The notes under the pieces were generated by a model. It had not been told where the DNA came from. It worked only from the letters and a program-made list of their open reading frames with translations, and searched no databases. Positions 38,061-50,410 of a DNA stretch of 64,000 nucleotides are shown in pieces. The position numbers and the translations under genes were made by a program. Within the stretch, counting starts at the first letter, position 1. Each line of letters opens with the position of its first letter. Origin of the DNA: Beaufortia kweichowensis (lineage: Eukaryota; Chordata; Actinopteri; Cypriniformes; Gastromyzontidae); contig CM032809.1 of the NCBI GenBank assembly GCA_019155185.1, positions 4,831,621 through 4,895,620 of the forward strand, given 5' to 3'.

Positions 38061-39813
38061 ATTGTCTGAAGGAATGTGCAGGAAGTTGAGTGCATCATTT
38101 TTATATCAAAGCATAAAAAAGGTGTCAAATGTTGCGACAGAACAAAGTTAGTATCCTGCTCTACCTCCATCTAGAACCATGCAAGGACAACTGTAAGAAA
38201 TGTTGCTTGTCCAATAAACTGCCTGCTGACCAGTAAAGCACCACGTCAGAGCTATTTGTCAAAGCCACAAAATGTATTGTGCATTCATCAAAAAATTCCC
38301 ATACGAGCCAAGATCAAAACACAAAAATACAGTGTGTCGCAGAAAGAAAAGAATCACCACCAAATTCTTAAAAATGGACTTGGATGTTTTAATAAGAGCT
38401 TGTGGTTTCCTCATCTTTGCTTGCTTAACAAACACTCACTTTTAGTCTAGACTTACTATGTTTATATTTATGGCAAAAGCAAGGTTTCACTGAATGTAGG
38501 TTAACTTGCTTGAGCCATTCTGCTCGTCCTCTTTCACTCCATGTTTAATCTCCTGCACTCAGCCATGGTAAGGGGGGTCAGTGTACTGCGACACAATAAC
38601 ATGATATTTCCAGCTCTATTACAGAGAATAAACTGAAAGCTAGAGCAATGCATACTTACACACAATAAAAAAAAATGCAACTTTGCCAGACAATGACATA
38701 AAAGTTTACAGTCTCTCCTTGAACAGTTACATTATCCAAAATGTCAAATAACCAATAAATGTTTTATAGTATGCTCTTAAAGAACCTATAGCGTTATACT
38801 GATTTGCAATGTACCCTGTGCATTGATCAGGCCCCATGTGAGTTAAACCAGAGAGTTCAGAAATCTCCATTGATTCTACTGGATCTCAATCCCGTCCAGC
38901 TGTGAATCTGTGCATTGATCAACTCCAGCAGGACACCAGTGGCCCCACCGCACCCTCTTCATTGATCCGGACCATCTCCATCTATTCCCGCCTGAGACCC
39001 TGGTCAAATGACCCATCGATCCGGAGCAACTATTTAAATGGCCCAACCCAACGAACCCCATCCCAATGAGCACCCAAAACAGACGTGCCCCCTTCAGCCT
39101 ATTCCACCCCCCACTTCAACTGCTGGTTGCTCTCCCATGCATGCCAAATTTGCTCCTGTGATACAGCAGGTGTAGAGACACCACCCAAAAATGTCCTCCT
39201 GCTTTACATTCCATCAAACACCTTCCTATTAAAACTGTAAAAATTCCAAATACTCACTTAGCTTTCAATTCTTGTGTATGAAACGTCACACTATTCATTC
39301 AATTTCAAAAGGCACTTTCATTATTCATGACCTCTTTTAAGATATTTATGTGCTTAATTATGTCACAATAAAACTGATGCAAGTTAATGCTCTTATGATA
39401 AAGCATGCCACTTATTTTCCATGGAGGACGAACATCTGTAAGGTTACCAGTGACAGAAGCCCATTGAAACACCATCCCACACATGCTCTGAAAATATCAA
39501 GCACTTTCTACAAACCAGCATATGTTTAAATATGCAGGTTCAGAAAATTGCTCACTGGCTGAACTCACAGACAAAACTTGTTGTTACAGTAAAATCTTTC
39601 TGTAGTCTCTCTTTAACCAAAATGTGCATGAAAGTGCTTTTTCACCTGTCAGGCAATCTTTCAAAAGGACGTACTTGGACATTCGATTGCACTCCAATTT
39701 AGACTTGGAGATACAGTCAGCTTCCATTCCCCATCACTTGACTTCAACCTGTCACACTCCAGTAATTCACATCTTCACTACACACTTCAGCTTAATTACA
39801 AAAACAGCCGTAC

Positions 39814-39961
39814 CTGTTTGCCAGATGTAGGTGGGTTTGTTGGCGACTGTTTGCGACTGAACATCCCAAAGCCCGAAAATAACCAGAGCAACTCTGAAGA
39901 GGGAGGCAAGCGCCCCTGTTGGATTACCCCCTCTCCCTGTTGCCCTGCTGGCCAGCCCCAT
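39814..39961 (-). CDS. thsd7a: thsd7a exon 1: start codon, signal peptide, start of first TSP1 repeat
   Basis: The ATG at 39961-39959 sits in a strong Kozak context (GAAGCC before, G after). No other ATG occurs in the preceding 370 or so bases of the leader. The 49 complete codons give a basic, Gly-rich start, a hydrophobic core at residues 19-32 (ASLFRVALVIFGLW) and a likely signal-peptidase site near VQSQT (residues 34-38). The end, TYIWQT (44-49), opens the first TSP1 repeat, as the family does with a similar W-x-T-G segment. The exon ends in phase 1 at 39814 with donor GTACGG. The last base G joins the GG that starts exon 2 to give Gly50, restoring the family's T-G-P-W-G-R-C motif across a 29-kb intron. 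This join is the best evidence that the exon is correct. The frame is also open upstream to a GTG at 40102, but that is not a plausible start. Confidence 0.9.
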
Positions 39962-40352
39962 GGCTTCAGCCCGGCCAGATACTGCAGATCCACACGGCTC
40001 AGGTCTTGCCAAACCTCGTACGAAACACACACACTCAACTGGAAGATGTATGAATGGGAAGATGCGGCAGAGAAAAAGTGTGCCTGCTATTGTCCCTCTC
40101 ACTCTTCGGCACGCGGTGTCTCCAGGAAAGGATAATCCACTTGCCCGTCTCTCCTCCTCTTCTCTCCTTTCGCTCTTTTTCTCCCTCTTTCTCGCTCTGC
40201 TCTGTGGGTCAGTGGAGAAGAATGAGGTCTGAGTGGAGAAAAAAAATGAAAAAGCCAGAGGAACAATAGATCCCTCAGCTCAGCGTGCTGCTTGTGAGGC
40301 TGCTGCGTCCTGCCTCAGCCTGGCTGATACAGCACCTCCCATTCCACCCCCT

Positions 40353-40422
<70 letters not shown>

Positions 40423-40430
40423 TTACCGAT
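39962..40430 (-). promoter_or_regulatory. thsd7a: thsd7a 5' leader and probable promoter-proximal region
   Basis: Read on the minus strand, the roughly 375 bases upstream of the start codon contain no ATG. They are purine-rich near 40140-40200 (GAGAAAGAGGG and similar), GC-rich nearer the start codon, and carry a (GA)n run at 40357-40421. Freedom from upstream ATGs over this length fits a true 5' leader. I see no TATA box. The transcription start is not determined and could lie on either side of the GA run. Confidence 0.5.
40357..40421. repeat. (TC)n / (GA)n microsatellite, about 65 bp, in thsd7a leader or promoter
   Basis: A perfect TC dinucleotide run on the plus strand, reading as GA on the thsd7a sense strand, about 400 bp upstream of the start codon. 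Such runs can bind GAGA-type factors or lie in 5' UTRs; which applies here is not shown. Confidence 0.95.
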
Positions 40431-41045
40431 CCACCTGCAATCACTCTCGGTTATCACTTTGCCCTGCTATCAAGGGCTCCACTATTCTTCACGCAATAGG
40501 GGAATTAGGGTAGGTGCCCGGTAAGAATCTGTGTGTAAGTGTGTGTTTGTGCCGATTTGGGATTGGATGAGAGATGCAAAGAGTCGTTTGCACCAGCTGG
40601 GACCAAAAGCTATAAAGAGATGCTGAGGAAAGATATCTCAGTGTGTGTAACAGAAGAGGGAAAAGATGGGGGGTGGGTGAGAGTCCAAATCTTAACTGAC
40701 GGTGGGGAAAGAGAAAGGTAAAACATAGCCATACGAGAGTGGTAAAAACCCTCATGAATAATTAATGTGAGCTTACTTTGACCTTGTATGATTTTCAAGC
40801 CATAGAAGAGGGAGTGTGTTATGAGTGTTATGAGATACCGTCTCCACAGTCATTGCAAAACAGCCTGGGGAATCACACCTTTCTTCTGAAAATGTAAGGA
40901 AAATGAATTAAATTACTAAAATATTGCATGACCGAAGTAGGATAAAGAGATATGAGGAGAGATTTTGAAAGAAAATGAATGCCTAAAAGGCAACAACGAA
41001 CAAATATAAAGCCTATGACCATGAAAACTATAAAAAAATGTTAAA

Positions 41046-41300
41046 ATATGTGACCCTGTCTGTGAAAACCAGGCTAAAGTGTCAAAAAACAGTTTGAGAT
41101 AAGCATCAAAATTTGATTTTATCTAGAAACATCACTATGATTTCAATCTTTGACATGTCGTTACTCAGTCAATATTAAAGATATGATAGTAATATTTTCA
41201 CAGGATTTTCTTTACATTATGTAGGATGCTTTTATGTAAAAAACTGTAAATTACAAAAAAAAAAAAAACTATATGGGTTTTCACAGGCAGGGTCACATAT
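41046..41300 (+). mobile_element. MITE with TGTGACCCTG termini, copy B
   Basis: Terminal inverted repeats are ATATGTGACCCTGTCTGTGAAAACC at the left and GGGTTTTCACAGGCAGGGTCACATAT at the right, an almost perfect pair. About 255 bp with a poly-A-like run before the right end. This is the best-preserved copy of the family in the window. Confidence 0.9.
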
Positions 41301-41566
41301 ATGTATAAATAGAGGTGAAAAATAAACCTCTTTCTTAACAGTTCCTGGAGTCTAATGTGCACTGCACCCCTCCTTATATCATCTGTGTTCATCTCCAGAT
41401 AATGTCCATTGGAGTCATTTCACAGTGATTAGGATAATGAAGGACAACGCTCACCCCCTGCTAACCACTAACACAGAGAACAAACCATGAAACAAATTAG
41501 CCAAGCTGTAGCATTAACAGACAGCAAGCACTCTAACTGGCCTCTGCCCAACACACACACACACAC

Positions 41567-41775
41567 GGTTTCCATGTTTTATGGGAACTTTCCATAGACA
41601 ATGACTTTTACACTGTATTGTATGGTCTAACACTCATCCTATCCCTAAACCTAACCCTCACACAAACCTTTCGGCATGTTTACATTTTCAAATAAACATC
41701 ATTTAGTAAAATTACATACACAGAACCCTATTATAAAAATTGACTAAGTGCCAAAAGACTGGCCCAGTAACCAAA
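41567..41775. mobile_element. Fish 'TTTCCATGTTTTATGGGAACT' repeat
   Basis: GGTTTCCATGTTTTATGGGAACTTTCCATAGACAATGAC, then ATCCCTAAACCTAACCCTCACACAAACCTTTC and TTTACATTTTCAAATAAACATC. This is the order of a very common cyprinid interspersed repeat. The telomere-like CCTAACCC is part of the element and not a telomeric insertion. The right end is diverged. Confidence 0.75.
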
Positions 41776-42061
41776 CAATTATTAAAACCTAAAATATTTT
41801 TTCTACCATACCTATACGTAAAACACTTACTTACCTTCTAAAAAATAATTCTTTAATAAAATAATTATGATTTGTGTTAATAAAGCAAGTGCCTGAGAGT
41901 TTAAAACCCAATAATTTCAACTTGGCTCTGAAAGTCAGGTGGACCATAGAGGTTAGTGGTCAATCTTAAGATGACCAGAAGCCAGCACTAATATACCTGA
42001 AACTGATCCAGGAACTGTAAATACTCGGTTAACTTATAGGGCAAACATAGCACCACTGCAG

Positions 42062-42115
42062 AAGGATTTGTCATTTAGCAGACACATTTAACCTAAAGCA
42101 TTTCACAGTATACAG
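42062..42115. repeat. Short fragment of the 'CATTTAGCAGACGCTTT' fish repeat
   Basis: TTTGTCATTTAGCAGACACATTTAACCTAAAGCATTTCACAGTA is a diverged version of a motif common in teleost repeats. Confidence 0.45.
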
Positions 42116-44420
42116 ATTAACATTAAAGGCAAAGACTGTCTGGAAAAATCAGGGCAACTATGACAGATAATACTACAGGCTCACAGTCATATTAAGCCTT
42201 CTATTATGTTGAGAATTACATCACTGGTTTTATATTTGGGGTTACATCAATCCATTAAACTAGTATATAACAACTTCTCAAAAGATTAGGAATAGTCATA
42301 AAGAATCAGAAATGTATCTTTTTCATCACAATGTTATGTATATGGTTAAGCTATTAAAATGAACTTGTAACAGTAGATGATATCCATCCTTGCAGCTTTA
42401 TATGACAGTAAAAGCCAAGATGAAGAGAAAGAGAGAGAGCAAAAGTAAACTCTGATTAGTGACAATCAGCCGGGTGGGATTACAGATTGAGCTGCCCTCC
42501 TTAAAGAGTCAAAACAGACAGCGCTTAACTCTGCGATAAAGCCGGGCGGTCCCAAGCACAGACACAAATACACGTGCAAACAAGCCCACTCACATCTAAG
42601 ACACGGCATGGGAGACACTGATATCTACTGCTGTTGTACCTTAATGCTAGAGCTCAGTTAAAGGAGGGGTAGGGGAGGTGGGCAGGAACAGATTGTGACG
42701 AACAAAGCAAAGCTTTGCGGGGCAAAAGAGTGCAGCAGAAACATGAATAGAAGAGAAACAGGCCAGGGAAACAGACAGATGGGATGAAAAAAACAGAAGG
42801 AAATTGAGAATGAAAAAGTATGTAGGAGAAAGTGTTTTTCCTTTCTTTTGTAGAGACAGAGCTTCATAATGAGAAAAGATGTGAGGCGCATGGAGCACGA
42901 TGAATGACAGTACAAGCATATGGTCTGCCATAGCTGTTTTCTCTGATCGTACCTGATTACTGTGTGCGCATGTGTGCACGTCCCGAAGAAGATAATTCGC
43001 GAGGAAAACATTCATTGCGCTGTCACACTTTAACACTACCAGCCCTCTGCAATTACACAAACAAAAGCAAAGCACATTATCGTGAAACAGGTGCTCATAC
43101 TTTCACTACCGCGACATGCTTACGGCGTGTGAGAACTGCATGTAACTCCACCTCAGCGCAATTACACGCCACGTAAACATAAAACGATTAGCGGTGCATT
43201 AAAATATCATTACAAAACTCTTGATTCTGATTGGATAACTGCCATTGTGAAATGCACACCTGTTACCACACATTCTATAATAATGCAGCACATTTCTATA
43301 CAACCGTAAACAACCACCATTTATTTGATGTAAAAAACTTAATCGTGATCATCAATAAATAACAATTCATCAAACATTGATGATGTTCCTCATTTTCCAC
43401 TGTTTCATAAACACAATAGTGATTTTATCACAGTTAACAGTTTTTCAGGATTTTAATTTTGACAGCTAAATCAAGAGGTACAAAACAATCACCTAAAACA
43501 CAAAGTGAATGAACAGCGCACACTACAGACACAGACAAGAGATCCCCATTGTGCACAACTTGTTCAAGTCTACTCAAAAATGTTAAATACACAGCGATTT
43601 GCAGTGAGTTCCCTGAAGCAATGAGGTAATGGAGCGATAGCTCTCTGAACACCTGCCAGCGTTGCCTTGGGCAGCGGTGAGCGTGCAGTCATGTGGATGA
43701 GCGGAGCAGAATAATCGACAGCGCGAGTCTGCAGCGAAGCCTCATTAAGAGGAAAATCATAAACCGCGGCTGCATACTAGTCAGGAGTGAAGTGCCTCCC
43801 ACAGGACTACAATGGCACTGTCTTTTCTCTGGGATATAAACAGACAGACGTTCCGAGATTTCAGCGTTTGCTGCAATTTCACCAGCCACCACCAACCTAC
43901 AGTACATGTACTCAAGCTGAAAATAGATGGGCATCTTAGCCACCAACACTGCACAACTGACGACTTCTTTTTATGCGTTATGATTGTAAGCAATAAACAG
44001 TCCTGCTGGGTAATTTCACCACAATCTTTTATCTGCACTCAGAGCTCCAGATAGAGCAGGTCATCGTAAAACGCATGACCACTCAGGTATAACCAGTAAA
44101 TAGGCCTGACAAAGGCAATATTCTTCACTCTGAGCAGAATGCATTGTGTGGAAGAGGATTTCTGCAACAAACCGTGCACAGCTTTCTGCCTTCAGACTGC
44201 ACATTCCTAATGGATGCATTTGTTAGGGATGGCTGTTATGGCTATTTGAATGACCACTAGGAATGGGTCAGTGTATCGGACAGCATATTAACAGAATGGG
44301 TATAAGCATCATTCAAGAGAATGCAGACAAACACAGTCATTTAGACCATTAACAACAGAGATCAAAGTGTGCTGGAGTAATACTGGGAGTGTATTGATCA
44401 ATAAAGTATAAATATATATC

Positions 44421-44895
44421 AGTGCAATTCCACGTCCATGCACATGATATTTTTAGTCAAAACAAAATGTTTTTTTTTACAAATATACTTAACCATCTGT
44501 TTATATTTTAGATTCTAAAATAAAAAAAGAGTCTACGCATTAGTTATCTATTTTAAAAAAGAAAATTCACATGCGTTAGGGATGTGGCACATGCTTTTGA
44601 GAGGCAATATACTGTAGAATTTCCGTGAATTTAAATGTGCAAACAAGACGCAATAATAAAGAACATACAATTTTTTAATTTTTATTTTCATTTGCTTAAT
44701 TATAAAGAATATGGACTGTTATGGATGTAACAATTCTAAAAACAGCACTTTACCTGACTATGAAAAAAATCATGCTTTAAACATAAAAAAGTTTTAAAAC
44801 TTCAAGAGAACCTCACATGGGTATTTAAACTAACAAATATTGACATTTAAGCTATCAGTATGATGAAAACCTTTGCTAAAAACATTGAGTTTCCT
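44421..44895. mobile_element. GGGYAATTCCA element, copy 1 (about 475 bp)
   Basis: Shares with 51957-52434, in the same order: AGTCAAAA, GAAAATTCACATGCGTTA, AAGAATATGGACTGTTATGGATGTAACAATTCTAAAAACAGCACTTTACCTGACTAT, and ATTGACATTTAAGCTATCAGTATG. Its left end is a diverged GCAATTCCA. No reading frame. Confidence 0.75.
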
Positions 44896-45029
44896 ATAGG
44901 AGTAAGACATTGAGGCAGTAAATGTGCAGTAATTTCCACCTTATTCATATCTAAGTGGAGCAGACAGGCTTGGCACACTACAGACTGTATCCAGTGTTTT
45001 TGTTTTGGAAAAAGAGCTCAACGTCTGAC

Positions 45030-45200
45030 TCATTTTTCAAACCTTCCCGAACAGCTGGAGGGGGAAGAGGGCGGGGGACCAACCAGTGAAGTGGGAGGGG
45101 CGTGCCTAGCCAGGCTGATCCAATTTAAATATGCAAATGTTACTGGAGTAGGAGGAGGAAATGGGAAGACAATTGGAGAACAAAAACGAACAATGCCTAA
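45030..45200. promoter_or_regulatory. Candidate upstream element with GC box and octamer
   Basis: About 5 kb upstream of thsd7a, a GC-rich stretch has GGGCGGGG (near 45070), GGAGGGGCGTG and then a perfect octamer ATGCAAAT (near 45132), contrasting with AT-rich flanks. Possible enhancer or promoter; unproven. Confidence 0.25.
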
Positions 45201-47884
45201 TGCAATTAAACGTCTAGCCTTCAAATAAAGGACTGATTATACCCTTGAAAAGGTGTAATGAGCGGTACACCGTGGCCATGGTACAACACATAAGAGGGAA
45301 TATCGGTCGGTTCTCTCAACTGTCTCTATTTAAGCTGCCAAAGCAATTAGCAAATCATAGCAGTGGTCTACAAATAATGCTGTCAGAGACAAAGCGCAAG
45401 TAAAAGAAAATAAATAACATTGCTTGGTGTCTCTACAAATGTGTTGAAAGCATTACTAGTACATTACTAGTAACACTTGGTGCAGGTAAGTCATTGATGT
45501 ATAATTTCATTAAGTACAGTACATTAAAAGCGGACATCCTAACACTATTTAAGCTAAGATCCATAAATCACACAAATGTGAGCACACCATAAGTTGTTGA
45601 TGTCAAGACCTGTCAGGTCAGTAGTAATGCGTCCCAATCCATAAGCTTTAAACAGATTGTTCCGAGCACTTCCCAGATAATAGACATAAAACCTCCCATA
45701 AATGCTAATCCAAGCAGCTCATATCTGTCAGAGGAAATCAAGCCTGAAATGAGTTCAGTGAAGCACACTGGTTTCCTCAGAACCAGGGCCGAGATGAGCC
45801 CACCACGCTTCTATTGTCTTCTGCCTCGCTGAGTCCCAATATATAACCAGATTGGGAACAAAGGCATCATATGTAGAAGCCCCCCCAAAATTTCACTTTG
45901 CGGAGAATGGAAATTGGGATGAGGGGGGTGTTGGGAGGGGTTTGGAGAGGCACAGCCATCAAACGAGTTTGCCACACGCTCCTCTTTCGGGAGCATGCGG
46001 CTGGTCCTCAGGGGAAGTGAAACAAAACAAATAAAAGGCCGACTGCATTAAGCAGTTCACCCCTGCGAGCACCTATGTGCATTTCACACAATCGGCTGCT
46101 CCTCGGCCACCTAATGAAATATTTTCATTTCACCATTGGACAATGCAATCTCCACAGAGATTTTTGGAAATCGTCAGGCACTGAAATAATTATCTGGTTC
46201 GTTTCAAAAGAGTTTCCTGCTCAAATGGTTGGATGAATATGTAAATCACAGAAACTAGGGTCAGATATCGACTTGGGGAAGCGTGAGAATGCGACTCTAG
46301 ATGTTTTTCACTCATCCTATAAACAAGCCAGACCGAAACCCTTGTGAAAAGCATGCGTGTGTGTGCTCAATTGATCTGTTCTTTAATGACCTTGTCTACA
46401 TGATGTAGTGCAGCAGTGTTGCTATCAGTCTGGATCCAGTGAAGGGGGGTGGCAGGTGTCTGGACTGACGGCTGGGATCCAGGACCTATTCAGCGGGAGG
46501 GGGAAGGTCATAGGTAACATCCCCAAAGCGAAGGTACAGGGTCTGATGTGTCAGGCTGGGACAGGAATGCCATCACAGGAGACAGAACATCTGCTGTAGT
46601 TTTTCTTCAGTAACCTGCTCCACATCTGACACTATATGAAGGTGACTTAGTATGAAAGGGGCGTGTCCTGATGGCGACAAAACACCCTATTCACAGCATT
46701 ATTTATCGCTTAATATAACTGCAAATTGAAAAATCTTTTATGGAGGTCATTCATGGCCAATTACAGAGGTTTAATCAATACAATATGTTCTACACTAGTA
46801 ACTTCAACAATGAATAATGCATCATAATGACATTCAGGGGAGAGGTAGGCATGTTTTTTAACTCCAGAATATTTCAGGTTCAGCATCTAAAAGGTCTTGG
46901 CTACAAAAAAGTTATTGACGTTTTTCATAATTGTAAGGATAAATTATTTTATTGTTATTAATATTATTGTAAATAAATAAATACAGCTGACCAGGAAAAA
47001 ACAGCTGGCATCATATGACCACATGTCCCAAGAGCAAGGTGTTTTATACCCAGTACAGCACAACTTGTTTGAGAATTTAATGATAAACTAATATGAAAAC
47101 AATCCTGAAACAGCGAAATAATGAAATTTAAACAAACATGTGAAAATTGTTTGTTGTGTAAAAAGCACCGTGCTATACACACAGTTTAACCCAGTTTAAC
47201 CAGCGAGAAATGAAAATTAACAATGTGGTTTATTCAGGTAATTGATCTCACTAAAGTCAGCATACAGCACACATCACAGTTTTTTGATTGAATAAAACCT
47301 GTCGGTGTAAATGGCTCCAGTGTTTTAAAGTGTCTCTGTGATGTATTGCCCGTTCTATGGGGAAGGTCAGTGATTCAGACACAGAGTAAATGTTCCGTTC
47401 AGAGGTAAAGACATCAGCGACAATGGCCATTCTACTAGTCCTACAGAAATGCTTTAATAATGCAGTGTGTGTTCATTGAATGAGGCGAGTCATTCAGGTA
47501 GAGCCATATATTTGTCTCTGTCATCTCAAACACACATCTGTTTGTGACAGGGGACTAACTGTCACCCACGGAAAGATGGAAAACTCCAGGAAATAGGGGC
47601 AACACAGGATGTAATGCTTCTCTCAATGACACGCTTTTTGGTTTCTCAATTTCGGTCCTGGGGTCCCACAGTACATTTTGCGTGCCATCCTTATCACACA
47701 CACTTAACTCAGGTTCATAAAAACATCCTCAGATGTGATTTTAATCAGATGCGTTTAATCCATCTATGAAATGTGCAGCACTGTGGGTCTCCAGGACTTT
47801 AACCAAGAATAAGTGTCCTTCTAAATGATGTCCTTCTCCACAGCTGTCAAATTACACTTTATAAAACTAAATATTTGTTTCCCT

Positions 47885-48125
47885 TTTAACCTGTTAACTG
47901 TCATCGTTCCTCAGGAAGAACAATTGGGTTATTTCACTATTCACTTTTATGTTTCATAGTTTAATTTTAATCTAATCATGACAAACTATAGAGATGGAAA
48001 GGTCTAAGACTCAAGAATATTTATTTGACTAATTTTCATAACAATAAACAAAATATCGACTATTAAAAAAAATAAAAGAATTTAAAAATTATTTTAAATA
48101 ATTAAAATATATAAAATACATAAAA
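47885..48125. repeat. Four-copy repeat, copy 4
   Basis: Contains TTTAACCTGTTAACTGTCAT, TTCCTCAGGAAGAAC, TTTCATAGTTTAATTTTAAT, CATGACAAACTATAGAGATGG and TTTTCATAACAATAAACA in family order, followed by an A-rich tail. Confidence 0.65.
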
Positions 48126-49017
48126 TCAAAAAAGAGACGCTATACAAGATAAGTCACATTTTTAATGTAAACAGGATGTATTAGGTCTATAATCACTTAC
48201 AATAACTTACAATAACTTAGTACAATAACTTACTGGATAAGTTTGTTATTCAGAAAGGTTGTGATAAACTCCTAAGTCCCATGTATGTGCAATAACAATA
48301 TTGATGTTTGCCTTATCAAGAGTCACTAATTAGATTTTTATATCAACATTTGCATTTGCCACTGAGTTAACAATAAAATGCATACTGGTTACGGATGACT
48401 ATACCAACGCTAGTGTTATCAGCTGTCTTTATTAAAACATACGCACCAGGAGGTCTTCAGTTGCATTCTTATCTCATGTCTCCACATGCTGGCCTTTGAT
48501 TGATTGATTTTTAATTTCATAAGCAGCGAATTGAAAAAGTGGCCTGGCAAAACCTTCTAGCCCGGAAAAATGACTCTCGCCATGCCTCATTGCTCCAGCG
48601 CGGACCACTCGCAGCTAATTCAATTCCCTCCCACAAAATTAATATTATTAGCAGGAGGTTCGGCAACTAAACACAACGGTCAGCATCCGGTCAGTCAATC
48701 CCCTGAGGAATTCACTGGACGTTGATTTACACTGACCGCTTTTCACCAGGGACACAAATCAACAGCTGTGAAATCTTTCCTTTCAACGGCAATCACAGAG
48801 AGCTTATTGATTACTGATACGGATCGATCGGAGAGAGCGGAAGAGCTCGGAGCTGCTAGTGAGATATGGCTTTTTAGAGACTAAAGATTGTAAGCCCTGT
48901 ATCTGGTTTATGATATTTGAGACAGAGCTGAGGTAGGCAAATAAATCTGACATTCCTTTCCTCATGAGGAAACTCGTGAAGGTAAATAGGCTGTAAAAGG
49001 AATGTTGTGGCATTTAA

Positions 49018-49475
49018 AGGGACAGTTCACTGGAAATAAAAATTCTGTTATGTTGTTCCAAACCTCTATGACTTCAACACAAAATAATAAATTCTGGTTG
49101 TGCTTTTAAATTACATAGAAATTAATAAGGTTTAAAGCCTTCAAGCGCAACAACAGTATCATAAAAATCATTCATTTATTGAAAAGGTCATGCTGTACTC
49201 AAAAGAACTACAGTATTAGTTCATAAATGAGATTTCAATGAGAATGTCAAGATTTTCTGTAAATACAGACTAAACTTCAATTCATTTCTTACACAGGGAA
49301 GAACGCAAAGAACTTCAAACAACTTGAAATACAATACACTGCCATACAGATTACTTTAAAGATACATTCATGGCTCGTGCATTTTTAAATGCTTCAGTCT
49401 ATGATCAGCACAGTCTTCAAAATTTCTGAAAGAAAGTCATACAGCCTGGGAACAACATGAAGATGAACCATTCCC
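49018..49475. mobile_element. Cyprinid 'GTTCACCCAAAAAT' repeat, diverged copy
   Basis: The left end AAGGGACAGTTCACTGGAAATAAAAATTCTGTTATG, TTCCAAACCTCTATGACTTC and the end block GAAAGAAAGTCATACAGCCTGGGAACAACATGAAGATGAA follow the family order. The interior is heavily diverged or contains an insertion. Confidence 0.6.
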
Positions 49476-50189
49476 ATCATGTCCTGCCTGCCATCCCGAG
49501 TATACATTCTGCAATGAGTGCATTTCAAGTTCTCAACTTTTGCTTATTAGTATGTGAGGGTTCTAACTCTTGAAGTGCTGTGTTTCCTAGCAACACATTC
49601 TCACCCGACTCTGTGTCAACTGCAAGACTGCTCGGCCCCTTACGATGACCTGACTCTCAACACAAAACTGTTTTCCAAGTTTTTTTTTAACTCCTGATTT
49701 ATATTTTATACAAGGCAAATATATTTCTACATCAAGCAGGGGTCATGAGTGAGACATCATATGTAATTAATGAAGCCCTGATATGTGTGAGTAAAAAACA
49801 CTGCAAAGTGGATCAGTGCACAGCATGCCAACGGATTGCTATGTAGGCGGGAAGCCAGCTGAGAAATTCTATCCTCATTAGGATTTTTTTTATAATCAAA
49901 AGATCAAATGCAATCGTATACAAATGCAACCATGCACACATGCAAACATCTCAAGAATGTAGGAAGCATAATATCAGCAAAGAGTAACATTAGATTTAAA
50001 AAATACTTTGTCCTCCTTTTTTTTATTTCTCCTCTCCTCATATAAAACCATTGGCTCTAAATGAAAGCACAAGTAACGCACTAGTTCTTGCATGTTTCTC
50101 ACTCCAAAAACCCGCTGCTTCCCCTTCCCCCATTTTCGCACCCCCTTAAGTCTGCCAATGAGAGCGCATTGGCTGTATTTTTTCCCGGA

Positions 50190-50410
50190 GACAGTGAGCT
50201 CCATGTGGCTCCCCTCCTTTTCCTCAGTCGCATAGTTCAACACCAATCAGACGTCAGGCCACGATGATTCCACATCGCAGCCTTTCCCGTTCGGCAAAGT
50301 GCAATATGGGGATTTTCAAGCCTGTTATCCTGCAGGCATGAGGGGTGCCTTGTGACGGCATGCATACTCCAAAGCAATGGAAATTACACCCCGACACGCA
50401 CACATTAATT
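50190..50410. promoter_or_regulatory. Repeat-poor GC-richer stretch with CCAAT box
   Basis: Contains AACACCAATCAGACG (a CCAAT box) and mixed-composition sequence without repeats or reading frame. It lies about 10 kb upstream of thsd7a. Weak candidate for a regulatory element or unannotated promoter. Confidence 0.2.

Noticed and set aside
38870..39120. CCC- and ATC-rich stretch that could be a retroelement coding relic
   Set aside because: No frame gives a recognisable reverse transcriptase or Gag motif; left unassigned.
39962..40102. In-frame upstream extension of thsd7a exon 1 to position 40102
   Set aside because: The codon there is GTG. The first ATG, in a strong Kozak context, is at 39961 and gives a sensible signal peptide.
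41640..41665. Telomere-like CCTAAACCTAACCC
   Set aside because: It is an internal part of a common cyprinid interspersed repeat, not an interstitial telomere array.
42647..43075. 142-codon minus-strand reading frame upstream of thsd7a
   Set aside because: Phe/Ser/Leu-rich low-information sequence over an A-rich plus strand; no recognisable motif. An overlapping frame is equally open.
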